Position numbers and translations under genes: made by a program | Shown: piece after piece, positions 43,847 through 52,925 of the stretch | Position numbering within the stretch: the first letter of the stretch is position 1 | Layout: every line of letters starts with the position of its first letter | Assembly: GCA_040223695.1 (NCBI GenBank) | Contig: JAVKFU010000020.1 | Coordinates: 124,001-188,000, forward strand | Length of the DNA: 64,000 bases | Direction: 5' to 3' | Origin: Deltaproteobacteria bacterium | GTDB lineage: Bacteria; Desulfobacterota_D; UBA1144; Nemesobacterales; UBA2774 | Notes under the pieces: generated by a model | The model's database searches: none | What the model saw: only the letters and a program-made list of their open reading frames with translations | What the model was told of the DNA's origin: nothing

Positions 43847-45100
43847 ATGAAAATTCTTTACATCTCTCACTACTTTTATCCGGAAATGGGGGCGGCATCC
43901 GCAAGAGCATTCGAACTCTCCAAATACTGGGTAGAATATGGCCACGAAGTTACCGTCCTCACCTGCTTCCCAAATTATCCCGATGGTGTTATACATAATG
44001 AATACAAAAGAAAGTTTAAAAAGCTATTTATGCGCGAACAAATATGCGGCGTTAATATAATCAGGGCGGCGACCTACCCCACCCATTTGAGAAGTTCGTC
44101 CAGAAGAGGTCTTAACTATTTGTCGTTCTTCATATCTTCAGCTATAATTACACCCTTTTTAAAAAATTTTGACGTTATTATTGCAACATCACCCCCTCTA
44201 TTTCCTGGCTTGACGGGACTAATTGCTTCTAGGTTAAAAAATATACCTCTGGTTTTTGAAGTCAGAGACCTGTGGCCCGAAGTTATCACTGCAGTCGGGG
44301 CAGCCGGGAAGAATTCATTGTCATACAAAACATTTGATAAAATCGCCTCGATTCTTTACGAGAAAAGTAATCTGATAGTGGCTCTGACAGAATCATTCAA
44401 AGATGAAATCATTTCTCAAAGGGGAGTAAATCGTCAAAGAATAAAAGTAATAGAAAATGGTGTGGACATAAAGATTTTTAAACCTTTCCCGGCTGAACTA
44501 GATCTAATTGATAAGATTGGATTAAAAGATAGATTTATTATTTCATATATAGGAACAATCGGCTATACACACGGAGTAGAGGTAATAGTAAGAGCCGCGC
44601 ATGAAGTCAAACGCAAGTTTCCCCAAATTGCCTTTTTACTGGTAGGAGATGGCTCAGACAAAACCAGATTGGAGAAACTGAAGAACGAAGAAGGACTTGA
44701 TAACGTGGTTTTTGCGGGACAGCAGCCGAAACAAAAGATCCCGGTATATTTAAACGCTTCGAATATCTCCCTAGTTTTATCTAGTAAACAAAGACTGTTC
44801 CGTAAAACAATTTTTGCAAAGGTCTTTGAACCCATGGCCTGTGGAGTACCCGTTATAGTGGGGGCAGAAGGAGAAACCAGAAATATAGTTGTTAATAGGG
44901 CAAATGCAGGAATCGGTTTTGAACCTGAAAACGCCTGTGGGCTGACCGATTCAATAACAAAGCTATACAATAATCCTGAGCTAAGAAAAAAACTTGGAGA
45001 AAATGGGAGAGAATTTGTCAGACGCGAGTTCTCCCGTTCTGCAAAAGCAAAACAGTATTCCGATATACTCGAGGAGCTGGTGAGAAATAATAGACGGTAA
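43847..45100 (+). CDS. GT-B glycosyltransferase, WbuB-like
   Basis: 417 residues. N-terminus KILYISHYFYPEMGAASARAFEL is characteristic of the WbuB/WcaI-like fucosyl/N-acetyl-hexosaminyl GT4 group; also VFEVRDLWPEV, FIISYIGTIGYTHGVEVIVRAA, LLVGDGSDKTRLE, VFEPMACGVPVI. Adds a sugar to a lipid-linked acceptor at the inner membrane. Donor sugar not determinable. Confidence 0.9.
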   Translation: MKILYISHYFYPEMGAASARAFELSKYWVEYGHEVTVLTCFPNYPDGVIHNEYKRKFKKLFMREQICGVNIIRAATYPTHLRSSSRRGLNYLSFFISSAIITPFLKNFDVIIATSPPLFPGLTGLIASRLKNIPLVFEVRDLWPEVITAVGAAGKNSLSYKTFDKIASILYEKSNLIVALTESFKDEIISQRGVNRQRIKVIENGVDIKIFKPFPAELDLIDKIGLKDRFIISYIGTIGYTHGVEVIVRAAHEVKRKFPQIAFLLVGDGSDKTRLEKLKNEEGLDNVVFAGQQPKQKIPVYLNASNISLVLSSKQRLFRKTIFAKVFEPMACGVPVIVGAEGETRNIVVNRANAGIGFEPENACGLTDSITKLYNNPELRKKLGENGREFVRREFSRSAKAKQYSDILEELVRNNRR

Positions 45101-45130
45101 CAACACTTATTTATTCAAAAACACGGTAAT

Positions 45131-46252
45131 ATGAAAAAGAATGTAATGATCTTATTGGATATATTGCACTCGGAAGGAGCCGAAAATCTTGCAGTCAATA
45201 TAGCTGTCAACTTGAATAAATCGACAGAATATTCGCCATTTGTCTGCGTAACGCGGGCAGGCGGCGTATTAGAAGATAAATTGAGAATTAACAACATAAA
45301 ATATGTGATCCTAAATCGCAATCACCGTTATGAATTTTATAAATTCCTCCCCATGAAAAAAATTATTAGGGAAGAGAACATCAGGATTATCCATGCTCAT
45401 AAATTAGGATCAAATTTTTGGGGCAGTCTTATAGGGGGCTTTCTCGGCATACCGGTCATTTCACACTTTCATACTTATCATATATCTCCAACAAGGTCAA
45501 CCGATATAGTTGCGGCTAAGCTAATAGACAGGCTGTCCCGTAAAATAATAAGCATTTCTGATTACGTAAGGGACAGGCTTATAAGCGAGGAAGGAATCAC
45601 ACCTTCCAAAATTGTAACTATTCATAACGGAATAGATTACAGTAAATATAATACCGAACTGAGATTAGATTTGAAAAAGGAGTTAGATATAAACATCGAG
45701 TCTCCTGTCGTCGGCATTATCGCAGCTTTCAGACCTGAGAAGTATCACGAACTCTTTCTGCTGGCAGCACGTGAGATAATAAAAAAACATCCGCATGTAA
45801 TTTTTCTGTTAGTAGGCGATGGTATTACAAGGAAAAAAATCGAAGGCATAGCAGTAGAACTGGGTATAAAGGATAATTGCGTTTTTACAGGAATCAGACA
45901 GGATATACCTGATATCCTCTCAATAATTGACATAGGGGTTCTTTCCTCACATTGGGAGGGATTGCCCCTGGCCATTCTGGAATATATGGCATCATCGAAA
46001 CCCGTCGTATCTACTAATGTAAGCGGTCTTGAGGAGGTAATCGTAAACGGAGAGAACGGCTTTTTAGTCCCGCCCGGTGACTTCCGCGAGTTAGCAGAGA
46101 AAATTAATATGCTTATCGAAAACGAGACTCTGGCGAGAGAAATGGGCAAAAAAGCATTCTCAACGGTAAAAGAAAAATTCTCCGAAGAAATTATGATGAA
46201 TAAAATCGAACGACTGTACGATGAAATTTATCACACAATCACCAAGATATAA
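45131..46252 (+). CDS. GT-B glycosyltransferase (family 4)
   Basis: 373 residues. Starts NVMILLDILHSEGAENLAVNIA; donor domain VVGIIAAFRPEKYHELFLLAA, LLVGDGITRKKIE, LSSHWEGLPLAILEYMASSKPVV (E-x7-E), FLVPPGDFRELAEKI. AT-rich coding. It lies 5 bases before the C5-epimerase homologue, so it may add or act next to the uronic acid. Confidence 0.92.
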   Translation: MKKNVMILLDILHSEGAENLAVNIAVNLNKSTEYSPFVCVTRAGGVLEDKLRINNIKYVILNRNHRYEFYKFLPMKKIIREENIRIIHAHKLGSNFWGSLIGGFLGIPVISHFHTYHISPTRSTDIVAAKLIDRLSRKIISISDYVRDRLISEEGITPSKIVTIHNGIDYSKYNTELRLDLKKELDINIESPVVGIIAAFRPEKYHELFLLAAREIIKKHPHVIFLLVGDGITRKKIEGIAVELGIKDNCVFTGIRQDIPDILSIIDIGVLSSHWEGLPLAILEYMASSKPVVSTNVSGLEEVIVNGENGFLVPPGDFRELAEKINMLIENETLAREMGKKAFSTVKEKFSEEIMMNKIERLYDEIYHTITKI

Positions 46253-46257
46253 TAATT

Positions 46258-47226
46258 ATGAACACAGAAACCCGGAATATAATTCACACTTATATATCAC
46301 TTTTACTGCGCTGGTTCAATATATTATTGGGACGGAGTTACTACCATGTTTCTCAGCCTATAGGGAGATTTATAAGCAAGGACGAGATAGCAGGGTATTA
46401 TAATGATTTTACCAAAAAAGCTGACTGGAAGGGAATATCAGATAATGAGGGAATACCGCTTAATATACTAAGCAACGGCATCAAAGTATACTTTCCTATC
46501 ACTATAGCACAGATGGCTCTCGGAAACTATGATTTATGGTTGGAAAGCAAAGAATCGGAAAATAAAAGAAAATTCCTAACTCTTGCAAACTGGCTTAAAG
46601 AAAATCAGGACAGCAAAGGCGGTTGGGAGAACCCGTGGGAATATCTCAGGCCATCTTCAATATCCAATTACTCTGCGATGGCTCAGGGAGAAGGAATATC
46701 GACGTTGGTAAGGGCATATGCATTGACAAAAGATATATCATTTCTGAATCAAGCTGAAAAGGCATACAATCTGATGATGGCTCCCATCGAGAAAGGAGGG
46801 TGTACATTTTTTATCGATGAAGATATCTATCTCGAAGAATACCCTGAGATCCCCAGAAGCACAGTACTAAACGGATGGATATACGCCTTGTTCGGGGTTT
46901 ATGACTTCAAAATAGCCAGCAAAGACAGAGACGTCAAAAGCGTATATGAGAAAAGCCTAGAGACAGTAGAAAAAAGCCTGAAGTTTTTTGATTCCGGTTA
47001 TTGGACATATTATGACCTTCAAAACAATCTAGCGTCTCATTATTACCATGCAGTCCATATTTCCTTGTTAGATGCTTTATATATTCTTTCTGATACAAAA
47101 ACCTTTGATCATTTTTCAAATAAATGGAAAAATTACGAAAGGAATTTTTTCAACAAAAGCAAGGCACTCACCGCAAAAGCTTTACAGAGACTGAAAAACC
47201 CGATGAACATAACTATAACTAAATGA
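46258..47226 (+). CDS. D-glucuronyl C5-epimerase family protein
   Basis: 322 residues. Matches the C-terminal catalytic region of D-glucuronyl C5-epimerases: GIKVYFPITIAQMALGNYD, WEYLRPSSISNYSAMAQGEGIS, AYALTKDISFLNQAEKAY, STVLNGWIYALFGVYDF and ASHYYHAVHISLLDALY. The (alpha/alpha)-barrel enzyme converts glucuronic to iduronic acid within a polymer in heparan-type synthesis. No signal peptide is seen, so it would act in the cytosol on a lipid-linked chain. Homology is good at motif level; whether epimerase activity is kept cannot be told. Confidence 0.78.
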   Translation: MNTETRNIIHTYISLLLRWFNILLGRSYYHVSQPIGRFISKDEIAGYYNDFTKKADWKGISDNEGIPLNILSNGIKVYFPITIAQMALGNYDLWLESKESENKRKFLTLANWLKENQDSKGGWENPWEYLRPSSISNYSAMAQGEGISTLVRAYALTKDISFLNQAEKAYNLMMAPIEKGGCTFFIDEDIYLEEYPEIPRSTVLNGWIYALFGVYDFKIASKDRDVKSVYEKSLETVEKSLKFFDSGYWTYYDLQNNLASHYYHAVHISLLDALYILSDTKTFDHFSNKWKNYERNFFNKSKALTAKALQRLKNPMNITITK

Positions 47227-47251
47227 AATAGATTAAATAGGGTTTAATAAC

Positions 47252-49189
47252 ATGTGTGGAATTGTAGGAATCTGGAGTCCGAATAATAAAATTAACAGGG
47301 AAGTCTTAATCTCTATGACTAATACATTGTCACACCGAGGCCCAGACGATTCTGGTATATATATCGATGAAGAATATTCTCTGGGCCTGGGCCATAGGAG
47401 ACTCTCTGTACTTGATCAGTCACCACTAGGGCACCAACCCATGGCTAATGATAACGAATCGATATGGGTCACTTATAACGGAGAAATTTTCAACTTTAAA
47501 GATATCAGAAAAGAACTTATACAAAAAGGTTACAAGTTCAAAAGCAACACCGATACCGAGGTAATAGTCAAATCCTTTGAGGAATGGGGAATAGAATGCG
47601 TCAATAAATTCATTGGCATGTTTGCAATCGGAATATGGGATAGTAGAGTGAAGAAACTTTACTTAATAAGAGACAGAGCCGGAGTAAAACCTCTGTACTA
47701 CTACTTTAAAGACGGCTTGCTCTTATTCGGCTCAGAACTGAAAGCTTTAATGAAATATCCAAAATTTAACAAAGATATAGATTTAAACGCACTTCCGCTC
47801 TATCTAAAATATGGATATGTACCAGCGCCTTTCACAATATTTAAAGATACCTATAAACTAAAACCCGGACACTACCTATGTTTTAAAGAGAACAATCCGG
47901 AGCAAATTAAATATTGGGATATAGTTGACTCTTACCTTAAAGGGCCATTGAAAAAATCAGAAGACGAAATAGAGGAAGAACTCGAGGATTTACTCATAGA
48001 TTCCTTTAGATATAGTCTGGTTTCCGACGTTCCTGTCGGTATATTTCTTAGCGGAGGTATAGATTCTACCACACTTACGGCATTTCTTAGCAAAAATGTA
48101 GATAATCAGTTAAAAACATTCTCTATAGGGTTCCATGAAAATAGCTACAACGAAGCTGAATGGGCGAAGAAAATAGCAAATTACTTGGGAACTGATCATA
48201 CCGAGTATTACCTATCGGCAAAAGAAGCATTTGAAATTGTCGGAAAACTGCCAGAAATCTATGATGAACCATTCGCCGATAATTCGGGAATTCCAACATA
48301 TTTACTTTCAAATCTAACAAGAAATAATGTTAAAGTAGCACTATCTGCCGATGGCGGTGACGAGCTTTTTTGTGGCTACACGCGATATATAAATTTAAAC
48401 AAGCTCAACTCTTTGATCTGTAGATTGCCTGAATTTGTAACAAGCTCTCTTATTAAAGGATTTGATCTTATAAATCCAGCCGTAATTGAAAATCTATATA
48501 GAAATTTCAAGTTTGCTCTTCCCGATATCGCAAATTCAAGAGACAAATACGATAAAGCAAGGCACGTATTGAGGGAAATCAAAAATGGTGAACTTGCGGA
48601 TATGTACAAGACAGCAGTAAGCATCTGGATGTCTCAGGATTTAATGGAGGTTATGAGACATAAGGGCAGTGTTGACGGTTGTACATATTTCGATAAAACA
48701 TTCCACGAGCTAGAGAGCAGAAATCTGTTAGAAAAAATGAGGGCTACGGATTTCAAGACTTACCTGACGGACGATATTCTTACCAAAGTGGATAGAGCCA
48801 CTATGAGTGTAGGCCTCGAAGGCAGGGTCCCTTTTTTAGACCACAGACTTGTCGAATATAGTGCAAGAATTCCTGTAAGTTTGTTGTATAAAAATAATCA
48901 GAGCAAGTATGTTCTGAGAAAACTACTTTACAAACATGTCCCACCTAAGTTTCTGGAACGTCCAAAGCAAGGATTTAGCATTCCTTTACACAATTGGTTA
49001 AAAAAAGACATGTCCGAGCTGTTAAAACATTATTTAAGCGTAGACAAATTAACCAAAGATAATATATTTAACCCACATGCTGTAGATAGATTAATTAAGG
49101 ACTACATGAAAGGTTCTTCGATAAATATAAATAAGCTATGGAGCATTCTAATGTTTGAGATGTGGAAAGAAAGATGGCTGGATATCTGA
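47252..49189 (+). CDS. Asparagine synthase (glutamine-hydrolysing) family amidotransferase
   Basis: 645 residues. Begins MCGIVGIWSPNNKINRE with the catalytic Cys2 of class II glutaminase, then SHRGPDDSG; the synthetase half has the PP-loop FLSGGIDSTTLTAF and SADGGDELFCGYTRY. In capsule and O-antigen loci such enzymes often amidate uronic acid carboxylates rather than making asparagine. The epimerase homologue just upstream (25 bases) fits a uronic-acid substrate. Exact substrate is inferred. Confidence 0.9.
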   Translation: MCGIVGIWSPNNKINREVLISMTNTLSHRGPDDSGIYIDEEYSLGLGHRRLSVLDQSPLGHQPMANDNESIWVTYNGEIFNFKDIRKELIQKGYKFKSNTDTEVIVKSFEEWGIECVNKFIGMFAIGIWDSRVKKLYLIRDRAGVKPLYYYFKDGLLLFGSELKALMKYPKFNKDIDLNALPLYLKYGYVPAPFTIFKDTYKLKPGHYLCFKENNPEQIKYWDIVDSYLKGPLKKSEDEIEEELEDLLIDSFRYSLVSDVPVGIFLSGGIDSTTLTAFLSKNVDNQLKTFSIGFHENSYNEAEWAKKIANYLGTDHTEYYLSAKEAFEIVGKLPEIYDEPFADNSGIPTYLLSNLTRNNVKVALSADGGDELFCGYTRYINLNKLNSLICRLPEFVTSSLIKGFDLINPAVIENLYRNFKFALPDIANSRDKYDKARHVLREIKNGELADMYKTAVSIWMSQDLMEVMRHKGSVDGCTYFDKTFHELESRNLLEKMRATDFKTYLTDDILTKVDRATMSVGLEGRVPFLDHRLVEYSARIPVSLLYKNNQSKYVLRKLLYKHVPPKFLERPKQGFSIPLHNWLKKDMSELLKHYLSVDKLTKDNIFNPHAVDRLIKDYMKGSSININKLWSILMFEMWKERWLDI

Positions 49190-49228
49190 GGCAAGGATAG
49201 AATAAACTGTTAACATAGTCATATAATT

Positions 49229-50449
49229 ATGACCGAAAAGAAGATTGCTTACGTTACTTCTAGTTTTCCCATTTTAACAGAAACCTTTATAATCCGAGAG
49301 ATTGAAGAAGTCAAACATAAAGGTATTGATATCGAGATATTTTCCCTAAAAAATGTAAAACAGAACAAGAATATTCCCGGCTGGGGTCAAGAGCTTATAT
49401 CTAATACACACTATCTCCCCTTTCTATTCTCAGTTGAGATATTAAAAGCGGCTCTTTTTTATATCACAAATAAACCTCTCACTATAATAAAACTTATCTC
49501 TGAAATAATCAGAACCCATACTAAGGAACCTGACATGTTATTTAAAACCCTTGCTGTATTTCCCAAAGCCCTCTCTATTTCACTCATTGTGAAAGACTTG
49601 AAGATAAAAAAAATTCATGCACATTGGGCAACTATACCAACAACAGTAGCCTGGATAGTCAGCAAGCTAAATGAAATCGATTTTACCTTTACAGCACATG
49701 CTTGGGATATATTCAAATATGACACGATGCTCGAAGACAAAATCGCGGAAGCAAGGAAAGTAATTACCTGCACAAATTTTAACAAGAAATATCTAGAGGA
49801 AAAATTTGCGGATATAAGCCCCGATAAAATCGTGACTATTTATCATGGTATGGATTTACATCAATTCAAATCCGACAAAAAAAAAGCAAATCGTATTTTC
49901 ACTATATTGAGTATTGGAAGGCTTGCGGAAAAGAAAGGATTCCACATCCTTCTCCAAGCCTGCAACATATTGAAAAAAAAGCAAATTGGGTTCACTTGCC
50001 AGATTGTGTATGTAAGTGGAGAGTTTGAGAAAGAAATATTTGAGCTATATAACTATCTGGAGCTAGCAGGTTATGTGCAATTTATCCCTGAAATGACACA
50101 GGAGAAATTAATTGACTACTATAACAATGCAGATTGTTTCATATTACCCTGTATTGTTACTGATAGCGGAGACAGGGACGGCATACCCAATGTAATTTTA
50201 GAGGCTCTGGCTATGGAGTTGCCCGTAGTAACGACACCCATCTCGGGAATACCTGAAGTTATAAAAGACGGGGAAACAGGCCTTCTGGTTGAGCCCGAAA
50301 ATGCAGAAGAGCTGGCGGCGGCTATCGCGCGGGTGTATTCGGATCCAAATCTGAGAGAGAAACTGGGAAAAGCGGGAAGAGATTTCGTAAATCAGCATTT
50401 CGAAATCTCTTCCAATGTTGAGCGTCTATTAAAAGTAATATTTAGTTGA
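49229..50449 (+). CDS. GT-B glycosyltransferase, last plus-strand gene of the locus
   Basis: 406 residues. Starts KIAYVTSSFPILTETFIIREI; IHAHWATIPTTVAWIVS, FTAHAWDIFKYDT, LSIGRLAEKKGFHILLQA, ILPCIVTDSGDRDGIPNVILEALAMELPVV. The DGIPNV-E motif marks the WcaC/AmsK/colanic-type GT4. Its last 8 bases overlap the convergent beta-helix gene. Confidence 0.92.
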   Translation: MTEKKIAYVTSSFPILTETFIIREIEEVKHKGIDIEIFSLKNVKQNKNIPGWGQELISNTHYLPFLFSVEILKAALFYITNKPLTIIKLISEIIRTHTKEPDMLFKTLAVFPKALSISLIVKDLKIKKIHAHWATIPTTVAWIVSKLNEIDFTFTAHAWDIFKYDTMLEDKIAEARKVITCTNFNKKYLEEKFADISPDKIVTIYHGMDLHQFKSDKKKANRIFTILSIGRLAEKKGFHILLQACNILKKKQIGFTCQIVYVSGEFEKEIFELYNYLELAGYVQFIPEMTQEKLIDYYNNADCFILPCIVTDSGDRDGIPNVILEALAMELPVVTTPISGIPEVIKDGETGLLVEPENAEELAAAIARVYSDPNLREKLGKAGRDFVNQHFEISSNVERLLKVIFS

Positions 50450-52352
50450 CGTATTCGTCCATGCCTATATCACAGCCGGCATCGAGTAATCTGTCCTGTC
50501 CGTCAAAATCAATACCTGCACAGCTGTTTTTCTCCCCCCGGTCTCTTGCCGAAGAGTCAGCCTTTATATGATAAATACCGGTCGATGTATTAGTGAACCC
50601 GGGGTCGGCGTTGAATAAGCTGTTTTTATCCCAGCTCGTAACGGACTTATATCTTGAACCAAAGTCACTCCTCCAGCCGTCCTCCCATTTCCAGGAATCA
50701 GATCTCACATTCCATAAGTTGTAATCAAATGTATTCTTACTCGAACCGGAGTCAAAGGTCTCTAGCGCGGCCACATCCTCCAGCGTGCTATAGAATATGT
50801 TGTTCTTAAATATATTGTCCGTACTATTTAATATCCCTACAAAAGTGTGGCTTGTATCGTCAGTTTGAGGATATTGCTCAAGAACGAACGTATTGTTTCT
50901 GATTACGCTTCTTTTAACGTTGTACCATAGCACCATACCCCAAGAATTGTTCTCAATTATATTGTTTTCTACAACCATATTTTGCATCTCGCTGTTGCAT
51001 CCGCTGCCGTTCCACTGAATCCCTCTGCCCCCGTGATCACTAAGAGTATTGCCCCTTATCGTTATATCAGACATCCCGGTGCAGAGAAAATCACTCATAT
51101 ATATCCCGTGACAGTGCTTGGGACTCTCGCCTCCCCAATCACTGCTATAGCACGCGCCCTCCTCCGTACCGTTAAACTCTATCACATTAGCATCGATGAA
51201 CACATCGTCTGTAGATACAATTAGAATACCCTGATACCTGTTTTTATGTATCCAATTGTTTCGTATGGTGTTGTGCCCTTTATATAGCTTTACACCGTCC
51301 CAGCCGTACCTGATTTCAAATCCTTCCAGTATTATCCACTCCGCATTGAACTCAACTCTCGGCGTACCGCTTGACGGACAACATTCCAGGGGATAACTAC
51401 CTCCCCCGGGATCTATCACAGGTCTGTGACTCGGATAATTGACAAGGGCAATAGGTTCTTCCCTCGTTCCGTTCACAGTAAAGTTGACCCTTTCATTATA
51501 TACACCGTCCTTGACCTGTATTGTGTCTCCAGGGCGGGAATTATCGAGCGCCGATTGTATAGTCCGATAGTCTCCGCTACCGTTCTTATCCACGATCAAC
51601 ACGCGTTTGTCCCGAGGTTCAAGCGGTGCATCCGATACGCCCGAATCTATAGTTCCTCCAGTCGAAGGAGGGATATCACCCGGCTCGGGCTCCTCACTAG
51701 GAGGGGGAACCGCCCGGGGTTTGTCAAAATCAACTACCAGCTTGGGGCCGTTTCTCCTGTTTTCCTTGCTGTTAAGAGTTACATCTCCGGAATTCGCAAT
51801 GACATACACACCATTATTGGTTTCAACACCGTCTACCCAATCCTGAACCAACTGCGTTAAATCCAACTCAGAGTATTGCCGGGTTCTTGAGATCTCTACA
51901 TTATCCTCTTCAAAGGAGGCAATATCGGGTCTTCTGCTCCAGGATATTGATTCATCCCACTTATTCATAGCCGCAAACACAGAAATATCCGTCGCAGATC
52001 TGCTTCTGGAAGCTACATATAGAGATAACTTGGCATTCGTAATTTTCGATCCGCGGGGTATATCCGATATATCGAACTCAAGCAGCCCAGCTCTATTTTT
52101 AGAATCACCTTGCTTCAAACGAATCGTCGATTTTCGGCCGTATTTATTATTGGGTCTCTGTTCATCAATATAAGTATCAGAAACAGCAGAGTAGCCACCG
52201 GGCTCCTGGTTTGTCAAGCTCCCTCCCCTGGCGGGCCTGGAACCGCGGCCGAATGATATCCTCATCGCCTCCGCAGGAATAGCGCTTAGAGCCGCTGCAA
52301 CCAGTAACAATAGCAGTATGTAAGCTTGGATCGAGTTGAATTTGTACTTCAT
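50442..52352 (-). CDS. Secreted DNRLRE + parallel beta-helix protein under riboswitch control
   Basis: 636 residues. Signal peptide (AYILLLLLVAAALSAIPAEA), then a DNRLRE/CBM96-like domain at about 50-200 (SAVSDTYIDEQRPNNKYG, AGLLEFDISDIPRGSKIT, YSELDLTQLVQDWVDG), a Pro-rich linker, and a right-handed beta-helix (NGSGDYRTIQSALDNSRPGD, YNERVNFTVNGTREEP, then repeated NTIRNN/IENN rungs). It may be a polysaccharide-binding, lyase or epimerase-like matrix protein; no catalytic residues were identified. Start ATG at 52350-52352 with GGAGG 7 bases upstream is preferred over 52370. A GEMM-I riboswitch and sigma-54-type promoter precede it. Confidence 0.88.
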   Translation of the reverse strand: MKYKFNSIQAYILLLLLVAAALSAIPAEAMRISFGRGSRPARGGSLTNQEPGGYSAVSDTYIDEQRPNNKYGRKSTIRLKQGDSKNRAGLLEFDISDIPRGSKITNAKLSLYVASRSRSATDISVFAAMNKWDESISWSRRPDIASFEEDNVEISRTRQYSELDLTQLVQDWVDGVETNNGVYVIANSGDVTLNSKENRRNGPKLVVDFDKPRAVPPPSEEPEPGDIPPSTGGTIDSGVSDAPLEPRDKRVLIVDKNGSGDYRTIQSALDNSRPGDTIQVKDGVYNERVNFTVNGTREEPIALVNYPSHRPVIDPGGGSYPLECCPSSGTPRVEFNAEWIILEGFEIRYGWDGVKLYKGHNTIRNNWIHKNRYQGILIVSTDDVFIDANVIEFNGTEEGACYSSDWGGESPKHCHGIYMSDFLCTGMSDITIRGNTLSDHGGRGIQWNGSGCNSEMQNMVVENNIIENNSWGMVLWYNVKRSVIRNNTFVLEQYPQTDDTSHTFVGILNSTDNIFKNNIFYSTLEDVAALETFDSGSSKNTFDYNLWNVRSDSWKWEDGWRSDFGSRYKSVTSWDKNSLFNADPGFTNTSTGIYHIKADSSARDRGEKNSCAGIDFDGQDRLLDAGCDIGMDEYVN

Positions 52353-52354
52353 TT

Positions 52355-52400
52355 GAATGCCTCCTCTCATGGTTCTCCATCCAGCGAGCGGGGAGCATTC
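52355..52400 (-). promoter_or_regulatory. Shine-Dalgarno-masking hairpin downstream of the riboswitch
   Basis: In the mRNA GAAUGCUCC (52392-52400) can pair with GGAGGCAUUC (52355-52364), six plus three base pairs around one bulge. This buries the GGAGG site of the beta-helix gene. Together with the upstream aptamer this suggests that c-di-GMP controls translation rather than termination. The pairing is visible; the switch mechanism is inferred. Confidence 0.5.
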
Positions 52401-52476
52401 TTTTCGACCACGGGTTCAACTAAAAGTTAGGTTGAATCAGGAAGGAACAAAATATTGCGATTTTCTCTTCCTATTT

Positions 52477-52563
52477 CGGCAACCCGGCCACCGTATGCAC
52501 CTAAATTTACTCGGCACTTAGGTCGAAGGCTTTGCGTCCCACCCTTTCGGATGGTTTGCCTTT
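52477..52563 (-). ncRNA. GEMM-I cyclic di-GMP riboswitch aptamer
   Basis: Minus-strand sequence follows the GEMM-I consensus almost base for base: GGCAAACC, a GAAA tetraloop hairpin (AUCC-GAAA-GGGU), GGGACGCAAAGCC, then GACCUAAG with the second arm and the closing GGCCGGGUUGCCG. The G immediately before CAAACC (G20 of the V. cholerae Vc2 aptamer) and the first C in GCCG (C92) that contact the ligand are present, as is the intercalating A before AGCC. It lies about 58 bases after the predicted sigma-54 start and 124 bases before the ATG of the beta-helix protein. Confidence 0.92.
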
Positions 52564-52631
52564 TTCGATTAGGACACGTCCCAATCAATTAAGCTAAAAA
52601 CCAATAAAAAATAATATTTACGTCAATATAA

Positions 52632-52647
52632 TGCAATATTTATACCA
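52632..52647 (-). promoter_or_regulatory. Sigma-54 (-24/-12) promoter for the riboswitch-beta-helix gene
   Basis: Minus-strand TGGTATAAATATTGCA matches TGGCA-6-TTGCA at nine of ten positions with exact spacing. Predicted start about 52621, so the whole GEMM-I aptamer is in the transcript. It shares the continuation TTGCATTATA-TTGAC with the promoter at 28174-28189. Confidence 0.65.
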
Positions 52648-52925
52648 AAAAACTAAAACCAAATTCTATAGATGAAGTATTGATCGCAACTTATTGGCAG
52701 CATTAGAAGTTTTATTGATTTAAAAATACAGTTAAATATAATGAGCATGACGCAGATTGGCATATATTGTCAAAACACGGATGGAAATGACGATATTGGT
52801 CAACGCATAGCATTTATACCGGAATATCAAAGGAATGAATTGTACTTGATGCATATTACCGTCAATCCCGGCAACTCGGAACCGACAGCAAATATTTTTA
52901 CGGTATACCCGAAAAGAAACGAAGG

